Shown piece by piece: positions 43,415 to 51,310 of a DNA stretch of 64,000 nucleotides (position 1 is its first letter; the number at the start of each line of letters is the position of its first letter). The stretch covers positions 434,001 to 498,000 of the forward strand of contig NZ_CP092431.1 in NCBI RefSeq assembly GCF_022385335.1, in the 5' to 3' direction. Both the position numbers and the translations under genes were made by a program. The stretch is from Streptomyces deccanensis (GTDB lineage Bacteria; Actinomycetota; Actinomycetes; Streptomycetales; Streptomycetaceae). Below the pieces are notes generated by a model. That model was not told the DNA's origin and searched no databases. It saw only the letters and a list, made by a program, of their open reading frames with translations.

Positions 43415-44224
43415 TCAGTCGACGTCCTTGAGCTCCGGCATCTCGCCCTGCGTGTTGGTGACGTCGATGACCGAGAACGAGGCGCCCTGCGGGTCGCTGA
43501 GCGCGGCGAAGCGGCCGAAGGGGGTGTCCATCGGGCCGAAGCGCAGGACACCGCCCAGCTTGGTGGCCTTGGCGACCGCCTCGTCGCAGTCGGGGACGGT
43601 GAAGTACACGTTGATGTACGAGGGCACCTCGGGCGGGAAGTCCTCCGGCGTCATCTTCATCCGGCCGAGGAGCGGGTTCTGCCCCAGGTCGAAGACGCGG
43701 AAGTCCATGTGCGGGCTGTCAGGGTCCTCCATCTGCTTGGCGCGGTAGGAGAAGACGGCCGGGAAGAACGCGTCGGACTTCTCCGGCTCCCGGGTGAAGA
43801 TCTCGGCCCACACGTACGCGCCGGGCACGCCCATCGCCTCGAAGCCCTGGTGGACGCCGGCCTGCCAGCCGCCGAAGACGACGCCGTCCGGGGAGCGGGC
43901 CAGCAGCATGGAGCCGAACTCGCCGACCCGCATCGGCTCCATCAGCACGTCGCCGCCGTTCTCACGGACCTTCGCGGCGGTGGCGTCGACGTCGGACGTG
44001 GCGAAGTACAGGCACCAGGCGGACTGGCCCTCCTGGCCGGGCATCGGCGGGACGACCGCGGCCACCGCCTTGCCGTCCGCGTACGCCTGGGTGTAGTTGC
44101 CGTACTCGGAGGACGACTCGCCGAAGGTCCAGCCCAGGACCTCGCCGTAGAAACTCTTGGCGCCCTCGACGTCGCTGAACATCGCGTCGACCCAACAGGG
44201 CGCTCCCTCGGGGTGTGCGGCCAT
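43415..44224 (-). CDS. VOC-superfamily protein with two glyoxalase-like modules
   Basis: A 269-residue protein with two tandem beta-alpha-beta-beta-beta modules: CWVDAMFSDVEGAKSFYGEV with LGWTFGESSSEYGNY, then VWAEIFTREPEKSDAFFPAV and SYINVYFTVPDCDEAVAKA. The arrangement matches mycobacterial Cfp30B-like proteins and glyoxalase/bleomycin-resistance relatives. Metal ligands are not obvious, so enzyme activity is uncertain. ATG 44224 has AGGAGAG in front. Stand-alone gene; function unknown. Confidence 0.85.
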   Translation of the reverse strand: MAAHPEGAPCWVDAMFSDVEGAKSFYGEVLGWTFGESSSEYGNYTQAYADGKAVAAVVPPMPGQEGQSAWCLYFATSDVDATAAKVRENGGDVLMEPMRVGEFGSMLLARSPDGVVFGGWQAGVHQGFEAMGVPGAYVWAEIFTREPEKSDAFFPAVFSYRAKQMEDPDSPHMDFRVFDLGQNPLLGRMKMTPEDFPPEVPSYINVYFTVPDCDEAVAKATKLGGVLRFGPMDTPFGRFAALSDPQGASFSVIDVTNTQGEMPELKDVD

Positions 44225-44419
44225 GACTGCCACTCTCCTCGGTTCGACAGGTGGTTTCCCCGGTCTCACGCTAGCCAGGACGGGTCCCGGTCGCGCGCCG
44301 AAGGGGACGGACCGCGTGAAACCGGCATGAGTTCCGTGGGGCGGGGCCACGGCTGTGCGCCGTCTGATAATTTCAGCGGCGCTCGCACTCTCGTTCGCCT
44401 CGACTCGTGAGGTGCCGCC

Positions 44420-44917
44420 ATGTCCGGCCGACCGTTCCGACGTACGGCGCTGCCGTGCGCCCGGAGCCGGACGGCCCGCCTGCTGCTCGTGGCCGCGCTG
44501 GCCCTGACCACCTTCCTGTTGTTCTGCGCGGGCTCGCCTCCCGGTGAGGCGCCCGAGCGGCGCCCGCAGGCGATCTCGGCGGGACCGGGGCAGGAACGGC
44601 CGGAGCAGGCACGGCCTGCGGAGGGACGGCCTGCGGAGGGACGGTCGGCGGAGGAACGGTCGGCGGAGGGCCGCTCGGTCACCGCGCCGACGGGTCATGT
44701 GGAGCGCGACCCCTGCGGTCACAGCCCCGGTGAGCACGACTGCCACTCCCCGGACCCCGCCGCGGTGCTGGGCCAGATGCCGCTGCCGGGCGCCGATCAC
44801 ACCGCCGCGCCCTGGCAGCCCGCGCCTGCCCATGCCGCGCCGGCGCCGTCCGGCGCTCGGGAGCCGGGGCGGGCCCGCCCTCCCGACCTCCACGAACTGC
44901 AGTTGCTCCGCGTCTAG
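44420..44917 (+). CDS. Exported or membrane protein with a short tandem repeat
   Basis: A 165-residue protein: basic N-terminus, one hydrophobic helix (TARLLLVAALALTTFLLFCA, residues 18-37) and a low-complexity outside part. Residues 58-88 contain five-residue repeats of the form R-P/S-A-E-G/E, encoded by 15-base repeats in about 44605-44685. Then comes a Cys/His-rich segment (HVERDPCGHSPGEHDCHSPD) that could bind metal, and a Pro/Ala-rich end. No family recognised. The helix may be a lipid-less anchor or an uncleaved signal. It precedes the DUF3105 gene by 90 bases. Confidence 0.65.
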   Translation: MSGRPFRRTALPCARSRTARLLLVAALALTTFLLFCAGSPPGEAPERRPQAISAGPGQERPEQARPAEGRPAEGRSAEERSAEGRSVTAPTGHVERDPCGHSPGEHDCHSPDPAAVLGQMPLPGADHTAAPWQPAPAHAAPAPSGAREPGRARPPDLHELQLLRV

Positions 44918-45007
44918 GCCGACCACCGGCCGTGACGACACCACCTCAGACGACTCGCAGGACCGCCGTGCCCCGTGAGGGCAGGGCCGGGAGAAGGACA
45001 CCACCCC

Positions 45008-45685
45008 ATGGCTTCATCCAAGTCCAAGGCCAAGAACAGCGCGCCGAAGGGCAAGAACAACAGCCCGAAGGCCCGAGAGGCGGCGCGGCGTGCCCGCGTG
45101 GAGGAGATACGCAAGGCGGAGCAGGCCCGTGAGCGGCGCATGCGGCTGCTCACCCTCGGCGTCACCGGTGTGATCCTCGCCGGACTGGTCGGCGGCGGCT
45201 GGTACCTGATCGACGCCGCGCAGGAGAAGGAGGAGGCGAAGGCCGCGCCGGTCGAGGGCGTGAAGAGCTGGTCGAAGCTCACCCAGAACCACGTCACCGA
45301 GAAGGTCGACTACAAGATGAGCCCGCCCGTGGGCGGCGACCACAACCAGGTGTGGGTCAACTGCGACAAGCAGGTGTACACCAAGGCTGTGCCGAACGAG
45401 AACGCGGTGCACGGGCTGGAACACGGCGCCGTCTGGGTGACGTACAACGACAAGGCGGCCAAGGCGGACGTCGAGTCGCTGACCCAGCTCGTGAAGAAGA
45501 CGACGTACACCTTCATGAGCCCGTACGAGGACCAGTCCTCGCCCATCGTGCTGAGCGCCTGGGAGCACCAGTTGAAGGTGGACAAGGCGTCCGACCCGCG
45601 GGTGCGGAAGTTCCTCGACAAGTACGTGCAGGGCGAGCAGACGCCGGAGCCGGGGGCCGCGTGCACGGGTGGCATGACCCCGTGA
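45008..45685 (+). CDS. DUF3105 membrane-anchored protein
   Basis: A 225-residue protein. A very basic cytoplasmic N-terminus (SKSKAKNSAPKGKNNSPKAR) precedes one transmembrane helix (LLTLGVTGVILAGLVGGGWY). The outside DUF3105 domain contains PVGGDHNQVWVNCDKQVYTK and VHGLEHGAVWVTYND, with conserved His and Cys residues that could bind a metal. Family function is unknown. ATG 45008 follows GAGAAGGAC. The preceding gene also encodes an exported Cys/His-rich protein, so the two may act together in metal handling; that is inference. Confidence 0.85.
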   Translation: MASSKSKAKNSAPKGKNNSPKAREAARRARVEEIRKAEQARERRMRLLTLGVTGVILAGLVGGGWYLIDAAQEKEEAKAAPVEGVKSWSKLTQNHVTEKVDYKMSPPVGGDHNQVWVNCDKQVYTKAVPNENAVHGLEHGAVWVTYNDKAAKADVESLTQLVKKTTYTFMSPYEDQSSPIVLSAWEHQLKVDKASDPRVRKFLDKYVQGEQTPEPGAACTGGMTP

Positions 45686-45807
45686 GCTGACGGAGTGAGG
45701 GCGTCCGGCCGGATGGGACGCCCTCGTGGCCGACACGGGTCTTCCGCCCCGGGGCGGGCTGTGCTTGCCTGGGGAGCCGTTTCGGTGGACGGGGCGGGAG
45801 TCGCCGT

Positions 45808-46761
45808 ATGGGCAGGCCGTGGATCGTGGGAGTGGCGGGGGCGGTGCTCGCCGGGCTGCTGCTCGGCGCGTGCGGGGATCCGGAGTCCGCACCGGACGAG
45901 GGGACGCCGTCGGCCGCCGCACCGGACCCGTCGTCGACCACGCACCGGCGCGCCGCCACGGCACCCCCCGGCGACGACGACACGGGCGACACCGGCACCG
46001 GCCCGGCGAAGCCCGCGCCCCGGGTGCTCTACCTCGGGGACTCCCTCGCCATGGAGAACCAGGACGTCCTCGGCGACCTGTTGAAGGACGACCTCGACGC
46101 CCGCTACACCAGTGCCCCCTATTCGGGCACCACCCTGTGCGACTACCTGGAGGGCACCGCCGACCGGTCGCTCGTCCCGCCACGGGACAAGGCGGCCGCA
46201 CTGGTGCGGCGGCTGCGGCCCGACTATGTGGTCCTGCAGTTCTGGGGGAACGCCTGGGACTACACGCCCTGCATGGACGGCGTCACCTACGGCAAGGCCC
46301 GCGCCGAGTACTTCCGGCGTTACACGGCCGCCGCCGAGCAGCTCACCGACCAGATCGTGAACGCGGGTGGTGAGCACCGGCCGTCGATCGTGTGGGTGCT
46401 CCAGGGGCCGGACCCGATGACCCCGGACCGGGTCCGCCGGGTGAACGCCCTGTACGCGCGGCAGGCCGAGGCCTCCGGTGATCTGGTCGCGGACGCCGGG
46501 AAGGCCGTCAGCCCGGCCGCCGACCGCTACACCTGGGCCCAGTACCTGCCGTGCACGGCCTACGAGCGCGAGCACGACGGCTACTGCACCCAGCCCGGCC
46601 GGGATCGCACCGCGCTCCACCACGACAAGGACTACCTGCACTTCTGTCTGGCTCCGACGACGTCCAAGCCCAGGCCGTGCCCGGTGCGGTCCCCGGGGAT
46701 CACACGGATGGCCCGGGAGATCACCCGGGCCATCGCCGACGCGCGTACCGACCGGTCCTAG
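45808..46761 (+). CDS. Lipoprotein SGNH/GDSL hydrolase
   Basis: A 317-residue surface lipoprotein. The signal peptide ends in the lipobox LLLGAC, so Cys near residue 22 is acylated. A Thr/Asp/Pro spacer follows. The hydrolase domain has block I YLGDSLAMEN (catalytic Ser), the oxyanion Asn in FWGNAW, and the C-terminal DKDYLHFC with the catalytic Asp...His pair. Probably an esterase acting on cell-surface glycans or lipids; the substrate is unknown. Extra cysteines (TPCMDG, LPCTAYEREH, GYCTQPG, HFCLAP) suggest two disulfides. ATG 45808. Confidence 0.85.
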   Translation: MGRPWIVGVAGAVLAGLLLGACGDPESAPDEGTPSAAAPDPSSTTHRRAATAPPGDDDTGDTGTGPAKPAPRVLYLGDSLAMENQDVLGDLLKDDLDARYTSAPYSGTTLCDYLEGTADRSLVPPRDKAAALVRRLRPDYVVLQFWGNAWDYTPCMDGVTYGKARAEYFRRYTAAAEQLTDQIVNAGGEHRPSIVWVLQGPDPMTPDRVRRVNALYARQAEASGDLVADAGKAVSPAADRYTWAQYLPCTAYEREHDGYCTQPGRDRTALHHDKDYLHFCLAPTTSKPRPCPVRSPGITRMAREITRAIADARTDRS

Positions 46762-46783
46762 GGGTGTCGCCCCGGGCGGCCGC

Positions 46784-47812
46784 TCAGACCCGCTGGGACG
46801 TGGACTCGTCGTCGCCCGTGCCCTCGCCGTTCGCCGCGTCCGCCTCCGGCGTGGCGGCGGCCTCCGCCTCCTGCTGCCTCTTCGAGGCCCACAGGCTCGT
46901 CACCGTCGTCACCGCGAGGACCAGGACGATGAAGCCGAGGGAGAAGGGGATGGAGATCTCCGGGACGTGGACGCCGGACTCGTGCAGGGCGTGGAGGACG
47001 AGTTTGACGCCGATGAAACCGAGGATGATCGACAGGCCGTAGGAGAGGTGGACGAGCTTCTTCAGCAGGCCGCCGATGAGGAAGTACAGCTGGCGCAGGC
47101 CCATCAGGGCGAACGCGTTGGCGGTGAAGACGATGTACGGGTCCTGCGTGAGGCCGTAGATCGCGGGGATGGAGTCGAGGGCGAAGAGGACGTCCGTGGA
47201 GCCGATGGCGAGCATCACGACGAGCATCGGCGTCATGACGCGCTTGCCGTTCTCCTCGATCCACAGCTTGGTGCCGTGGTACCGGTCAGCCACCCCGAAT
47301 CGTTTCTCCACCGCCTTGAGGAGCTTGTTCTCCTCGTACTCCTCCTCGTGGCTGCCCTTGCGGGCGTCCTCGACCAGCTTCCAGGCCGTGTAGATCAGGA
47401 ACGCGCCGAAGATGTAGAAGACCCAGGAGAAGCTGGAGATGATCGCCGCGCCCGCCGCGATGAAGATCGCGCGGAGCACCAGGGCCATGAGGACGCCGAC
47501 CATCAGCACCCGCTGCTGGTACTGCGACGGCACGGCGAACTTCGCCATGATCAGGACGAAGACGAAGAGGTTGTCGACGCTCAGGGACTTCTCGGTGATG
47601 AAGCCCGCGAAGAACTCCCCCGCTGGTTTGCCCCCGCCGACGGCGAGCACGCCCAGGCCGAACGCGATGGCCAGGGCGATCCAGACAGCCGACCAGATGC
47701 CGGCCTCCTTGATCGACACGTCGTGGGGTTTACGGCCGATGAAGAAGTCGACGGCGACCAGTACGCACAGGGCGACGACGGTCAGCAGCCAGGTGGTCAG
47801 GGAGACGTTCAC
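46784..47812 (-). CDS. terC: TerC/Alx-family membrane protein
   Basis: A 342-residue integral membrane protein with about nine helices. TerC hallmarks are FAGFITEKSLSVDNLFVFVL with its acidic pair, and MLAIGSTDVLFALDSIPAIY, where the buried aspartates probably bind a divalent metal. A cytoplasmic loop (RKGSHEEEYEENKLLKAVEK) lies mid-protein and the C-terminus is acidic. Relatives act in tellurite resistance and in manganese efflux coupled to protein export. GTG 47812 has GGAGG four bases upstream. The upstream RNA can fold so that this ribosome site is partly hidden. Confidence 0.92.
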   Translation of the reverse strand: MNVSLTTWLLTVVALCVLVAVDFFIGRKPHDVSIKEAGIWSAVWIALAIAFGLGVLAVGGGKPAGEFFAGFITEKSLSVDNLFVFVLIMAKFAVPSQYQQRVLMVGVLMALVLRAIFIAAGAAIISSFSWVFYIFGAFLIYTAWKLVEDARKGSHEEEYEENKLLKAVEKRFGVADRYHGTKLWIEENGKRVMTPMLVVMLAIGSTDVLFALDSIPAIYGLTQDPYIVFTANAFALMGLRQLYFLIGGLLKKLVHLSYGLSIILGFIGVKLVLHALHESGVHVPEISIPFSLGFIVLVLAVTTVTSLWASKRQQEAEAAATPEADAANGEGTGDDESTSQRV

Positions 47813-47819
47813 TGTTCCT

Positions 47820-47878
47820 CCGGGTAACAGGTGGTGCACAGGAAAGCCTCACGGGCGTCCTTCGCATCCGCTACCCGG
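47820..47878 (-). promoter_or_regulatory. Structured leader of terC with ribosome-site sequestration
   Basis: In the minus-strand RNA, CCGGGUA (47878-47872) pairs with UACCCGG (47826-47820), a perfect 7-bp outer stem that ends inside the GGAGG ribosome site of terC. Within it, GCC/GGC and GGA/UCC near 47841-47860 form an inner hairpin with loop CGUGA. The arrangement suggests a metal-sensing or pH-sensing RNA switch, as known for some terC/alx/mntP leaders; I cannot match it to a named class. Confidence 0.5.
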
Positions 47879-47972
47879 CGTAGGTAAAGAATGATCGAAA
47901 TTCTTGTGCGTTCCCTGGTGGGAGGTCCGTCGCGGAGGCCTCCCACCAGGGCGGAAGGGAGTGCGGGGACGG

Positions 47973-48452
47973 CTACTCGCCCGCGTAGGCCTTGCGCAGG
48001 GCGGCGAGGTCGAACTTCCCCATCGCCATGAACGCCGCGGTCGCCCGGGCCACCTTCTGCGGATCGGAGTCGCTGATCATGTCGACGAGTTCGGCGGGCA
48101 CGACCTGCCAGGAGACCCCGAACCGGTCCTTCAGCCAGCCGCAGGGGCCGGGTTCGCCGCCCTCGGTGAGGCTGTTCCAGTAGTAGTCGATCTCGTCCTG
48201 GTCGGCGCAGAGGATCTGGAAGGAGATGGCCTCGGTGAACTTGAACTCCGGGCCTCCGTTCAGCGCCACGAACTGCTGGCCGTTGGCCACGAACTCCACG
48301 GTGAGCACGGAGCCGGCCGGCTGCCGGGCACCCTCGCCGTAGTGCGTGACCCGGCCGAGCCGGGAGTTCTTGAAGACCGAGACGTAGTGGGCGGCCGCCT
48401 CCTCGGCCTGGCCGTCGAACCACAGGCAGGTGGTGAAACCTTCGCTGGACAT
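47973..48452 (-). CDS. PhnB-like VOC protein
   Basis: A 159-residue protein of the PhnB/3-demethylubiquinone-methyltransferase-like VOC group. Blocks: [60 protein letters not shown] and [20 protein letters not shown] with FGVSWQVVP. No enzymatic activity has been settled for the family. ATG 48452 has GGAGG five bases upstream. The gene ends 161 bases from the terC start and is probably independent. The terminal [15 protein letters not shown] is the standard C-terminus for the group. Confidence 0.88.
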   Translation of the reverse strand: MSSEGFTTCLWFDGQAEEAAAHYVSVFKNSRLGRVTHYGEGARQPAGSVLTVEFVANGQQFVALNGGPEFKFTEAISFQILCADQDEIDYYWNSLTEGGEPGPCGWLKDRFGVSWQVVPAELVDMISDSDPQKVARATAAFMAMGKFDLAALRKAYAGE

Positions 48453-48578
48453 GTGCGCCTCCTCCGGCGGGGTGTGTCGTCTCCTGTGTCGACCGATGCT
48501 GGTCCGGAAACTCATCGGTGGCGCGGGCACGGGATGTGCCCGGCGGGGGCGGGCCGGTCCCGCTCTGCTGTCGGCGAA

Positions 48579-48593
48579 TCTGCCGTGGGCAGA
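48579..48593 (+). promoter_or_regulatory. Candidate PopR operator before clpP3
   Basis: TCTGCC-GTG-GGCAGA is a perfect 15-base palindrome with A/T-rich flanks (AA before, GAAA after), 80 bases upstream of the clpP3 start. It fits the TTTCTGCC-N3-GGCAGAAA form I remember for PopR targets in Streptomyces. The popR gene is just downstream of the operon. Confidence 0.6.
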
Positions 48594-48673
48594 GAAACGC
48601 CAGGTGAGGGCCGGTTCTTGGAGAGGGTGGAGACAGCGGCCACCGCGGTCGCGTTCACCCCCAGGGAGGAACC

Positions 48674-49330
48674 GTGGCTCCACTGATCACCGGCCGGGCC
48701 CCGCAGCTCGCCCCGCGCGCGGAGGAGGGCGAGACACCGCCGTCGCGCTTCGACGACCATCTCGCCGCGCAGCTCCTCGCCCAGCGGATCGTCTTCCTCG
48801 GCACCCAGGTCGACGAGGTCTCCGCGAACCGGGTGTGCGCCCAGTTGCTGCTGCTGTCGGCGGAGGACTCGCGCACCGACATCAGCCTCTACATCAACAG
48901 CCCCGGTGGTTCGGTGACGGCCGGTCTCGCCATCTACGACACGATGCGGCTGATCCCCAACGACGTGTCCACGCTGGCGATGGGCTTCGCGGCGAGCATG
49001 GGCCAGTTCCTGCTGACCGTCGGCGCCCGCGGCAAGCGGTTCGCGCTGCCCAACGCGCGGATCATGATGCACCAGCCGTCGGCGGGCATCGGCGGCACCA
49101 CCGCGGACATCGAGATCCAGGCGGAGAACCTGGAGTTCACCAAGCGGGCCATCGAGCGGATCACGGCGGAGCACACCGGGCAGACCGAGGAGACGGTCTC
49201 CCGGGACGGCGACCGCGACCGCTGGTTCACGGCCGAACAGGCCAGGGAGTACGGGATGGTCGACCGGGTCGTCGAGTCGCTCGACGACGTCCGGCCGGCC
49301 TCCTCGCGTCGACGGATAGGACTGCAGTGA
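48674..49330 (+). CDS. clpP3: ATP-dependent Clp protease proteolytic subunit ClpP3
   Basis: A 218-residue ClpP subunit. The catalytic triad is intact: Ser in [11 protein letters not shown], His in MMHQPSAG and Asp in the DGDRDRWFT block. The head [20 protein letters not shown] and handle helix [20 protein letters not shown] are normal. It assembles with ClpP4 into a second Clp core, made when ClpP1P2 is missing or overloaded. GTG 48674 follows GGGAGGAACC. Its TGA overlaps the ATG of clpP4 (TGATG), so both subunits are made in equal amounts. PopR-type control is likely. Confidence 0.93.
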   Translation: MAPLITGRAPQLAPRAEEGETPPSRFDDHLAAQLLAQRIVFLGTQVDEVSANRVCAQLLLLSAEDSRTDISLYINSPGGSVTAGLAIYDTMRLIPNDVSTLAMGFAASMGQFLLTVGARGKRFALPNARIMMHQPSAGIGGTTADIEIQAENLEFTKRAIERITAEHTGQTEETVSRDGDRDRWFTAEQAREYGMVDRVVESLDDVRPASSRRRIGLQ

Positions 49331-49932
49331 TGGGGACGTACACGATTCCGAACGTGGTCGAGCGGACCGCGCAGGGCGAGCGGTCCTACGACGTGTTCAG
49401 CCGGCTGCTCTCCGAGCGGATCGTCTTCCTCGGCACGGAGATCGACGACGGGGTGGCGAACGTCGTCATCGCCCAACTCCTCCATCTGGAGGCGGCGATG
49501 CCGGACCGCGAGATCTCCGTCTACATCAACTCACCCGGGGGCTCGTTCACTTCGCTGATGGCGATCTACGACACGATGTCGTACGTCCGCGCGCCGATCT
49601 CGACCCTCTGTGTGGGGCAGGCGGCCTCGACGGCGGCGGTGCTGCTGGCGGGCGGGGATCCCGGGCGGCGCTTCGTGCTGGAGCACGCGCGGGTGCTGCT
49701 GGGGCAGCCCGCGAGCGGGGGCCGTCAGGGCACGGTCTCCGATCTCGCCCTCCAGGCCAAGGAGATGGTGCGGATCCGGGCGCAGGTCGAGAAGGTGCTC
49801 GCCCGCCACACCGGGCGCGAAGTGGCCGAACTGCGGGCCGACATGGACCGGGACAAGGTGTTCACGGCGGAGGAGGCGGTCGGGTACGGGCTGGCGGACG
49901 AGGTGTTGAGCCGGCGGCCGGTAGGAGTCTGA
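49330..49932 (+). CDS. clpP4: Clp protease proteolytic subunit ClpP4, catalytic His replaced
   Basis: A 200-residue ClpP homologue translationally coupled to clpP3. The Ser ([12 protein letters not shown]) and the acidic region DMDRDKVFT are present, but the His motif MHQP is replaced by LLGQPASGG: codons 49699-49713 read CTG CTG GGG CAG CCC. Without that His the subunit should not cut peptides by itself and may be structural or regulatory within a mixed ClpP3-ClpP4 ring. The N-terminal segment [20 protein letters not shown] and the handle are standard. Length normal. Confidence 0.9.
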   Translation: MGTYTIPNVVERTAQGERSYDVFSRLLSERIVFLGTEIDDGVANVVIAQLLHLEAAMPDREISVYINSPGGSFTSLMAIYDTMSYVRAPISTLCVGQAASTAAVLLAGGDPGRRFVLEHARVLLGQPASGGRQGTVSDLALQAKEMVRIRAQVEKVLARHTGREVAELRADMDRDKVFTAEEAVGYGLADEVLSRRPVGV

Positions 49933-49990
49933 GTGTCGCCTACGGGGCGGGGGCTTCGCTTGTCGTGCGGCTGCGGGTAGTCCGTGGTTG

Positions 49991-50026
49991 CTCGCGCAGT
50001 TCCCCGCGCCCCTGACGGGGCGCGGG
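49991..50026. repeat. Second copy of the 24-base repeat, forming a terminator between clpP4 and popR
   Basis: 49991-50014 is the exact reverse complement of 25197-25220. Here CCCGCGCCCC (50003-50012) pairs with GGGGCGCGGG (50017-50026) around a TGAC loop, a 10-bp hairpin between convergent clpP4 and popR. At the other copy the same bases follow a different hairpin. Confidence 0.75.
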
Positions 50027-50040
50027 ACGGTGAACCCTCG

Positions 50041-50394
50041 TCAGGCCGCCAGGCACAGGCCGTTGTAGGACGCTTTGGGCGTACTGCGGGTCAGTTCGCC
50101 CTGGGCCAGGGAGAGCAGGTCCCCCAGGCCGAGGCCGAGGGCCTGGGCGGCTGCCGCGAGGACCTCCGACGAGGCCTCCTTGCGGCCGCGTTCCACCTCG
50201 GAGAGGTACGGCATCGAGATCCGGGCCGCGTCGGCGACGTCCTTCAGGGTGCGCTCCTGGGCCAGGCGCTCACGCCGGAGCACGTCGCCGACGAGGTCGC
50301 GCCACAGGGGTTCCTTGGCGGGTGGGGTCGGCGGCGGGGCGGCGGCCGGGCGCAGGGGGACGACTCGGGCTTCGTTCGACGCGTGTCGGTTCAC
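50041..50394 (-). CDS. popR: PopR/ClgR-type XRE activator of clpP3-clpP4
   Basis: A 117-residue XRE regulator. The HTH is RRERLAQERTLKDVADAARI with recognition helix SMPYLSEVERGRKEASSEVL. The protein ends NGLCLAA; a C-terminal Ala-Ala is the degradation signal by which ClpP1P2 removes PopR and ClgR in Streptomyces, keeping clpP3-clpP4 silent unless ClpP1P2 fails. Position beside clpP3-clpP4 and the palindrome before clpP3 agree. GTG 50394 is tentative, since GGAGAA lies too close. The 30-residue N-terminal arm is Pro/Ala-rich. Confidence 0.88.
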   Translation of the reverse strand: MNRHASNEARVVPLRPAAAPPPTPPAKEPLWRDLVGDVLRRERLAQERTLKDVADAARISMPYLSEVERGRKEASSEVLAAAAQALGLGLGDLLSLAQGELTRSTPKASYNGLCLAA

Positions 50395-50474
50395 TTCTCC
50401 AGCCTAGGAACGGCGAGCGGGAGGGGAAGGGGGTGGCGTTCCGCCCTGAGGGAAATCCCGGTCCGCGCCGGGTG

Positions 50475-51125
50475 TCACTGGCCGATGCGGCCGTCGACGC
50501 GTTCGCGCAGGAGGTCGGCGTGGCCGTTGTGGCGGGCGTACTCCTCGATCAGGTGCACCAGCACCTCACGCAGGGCGATGGGCGCGCCGTCGTGGTGTCC
50601 GGTGACGGCCAGGTCGGGGGCGGCGGCCACGAAGCGCTCGGCGAAGTCGACCTCGGCGCGCCAGGTCCGCCAGGCGTCGGCGACGGCCTCGGGGTCGGCC
50701 ACGGCCTCGTTGAAGTCCCCGTCGGGGTCCTCGCCGGCGCGGTAGTGGCGAGGCTCCGGCCGGCCCGCCAACGCCTCGCGAAACCAGTACTGTTCCACGC
50801 CGGCCAGGTGGCGTACGAGTCCGAGCAGCGACAGGTTCGACGGCGGCACCGAGCGGCGGGCCAGCGCCTCGGCGTCGAGCCCCGCGCACTTCAGCTCCAG
50901 GGTGAGCCGCTGGTTGCGGAGGTATCCGACGAGCGTGGCCCGTTCCCCTTCGAAGCCGCCCTCGCCACGCGGGTCCCCTTCGGGGCCGACGAACCGGTCG
51001 CCCCACCCGGGCCGCCGCTCGGGCAGCGGCTGTTCCTGCGGGGGCTGTGGGCTCAGAGGCCGTGCGTCCAGGGGGTGTTCGTGGCGGGGCTGTGCGTCGG
51101 GCCGCGTGCCGCGTAGGTCGGTCAT
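50475..51125 (-). CDS. DinB/DUF664 family protein
   Basis: A 216-residue four-helix protein of the DinB/YfiT group. Metal-binding histidines are expected in NLSLLGLVRHLAGVEQYWF, VLVHLIEEYARHNGHADLLR (two His), and the charged RTWRAEVDFAERFVAAAP. Relatives are thiol S-transferases using mycothiol or bacillithiol; mycothiol is the thiol of actinomycetes. The first 45 residues (RPLSPQPPQEQPLPERRPGW) are Pro/Gln/Arg-rich and not part of the fold, so the true start may lie inside. ATG 51125 chosen without strong ribosome site. Confidence 0.8.
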   Translation of the reverse strand: MTDLRGTRPDAQPRHEHPLDARPLSPQPPQEQPLPERRPGWGDRFVGPEGDPRGEGGFEGERATLVGYLRNQRLTLELKCAGLDAEALARRSVPPSNLSLLGLVRHLAGVEQYWFREALAGRPEPRHYRAGEDPDGDFNEAVADPEAVADAWRTWRAEVDFAERFVAAAPDLAVTGHHDGAPIALREVLVHLIEEYARHNGHADLLRERVDGRIGQ

Positions 51126-51310
51126 GCGCAGGAGCATCAGCGCTCACCGGGTCGGAGCGCCACCTTTTTTCCCCCGGCCGGTCCTTGCCGCCGCTCCAGG
51201 CCGTGCAACCCTTCCCCGTCCTCCGCGGTCGAACAGGACGCCGGACGAGGAACGGGCCCTTTCCGGACACCCCCGCGCTGCCCGGCCGTTCTTCCTGTTG
51301 GGAGCCGTAC

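Noticed and set aside
46478..47827. A plus-strand frame opposite terC
   Set aside because: Glu/Asp/Gln-rich shadow of a membrane-protein gene; TerC motifs are on the minus strand.
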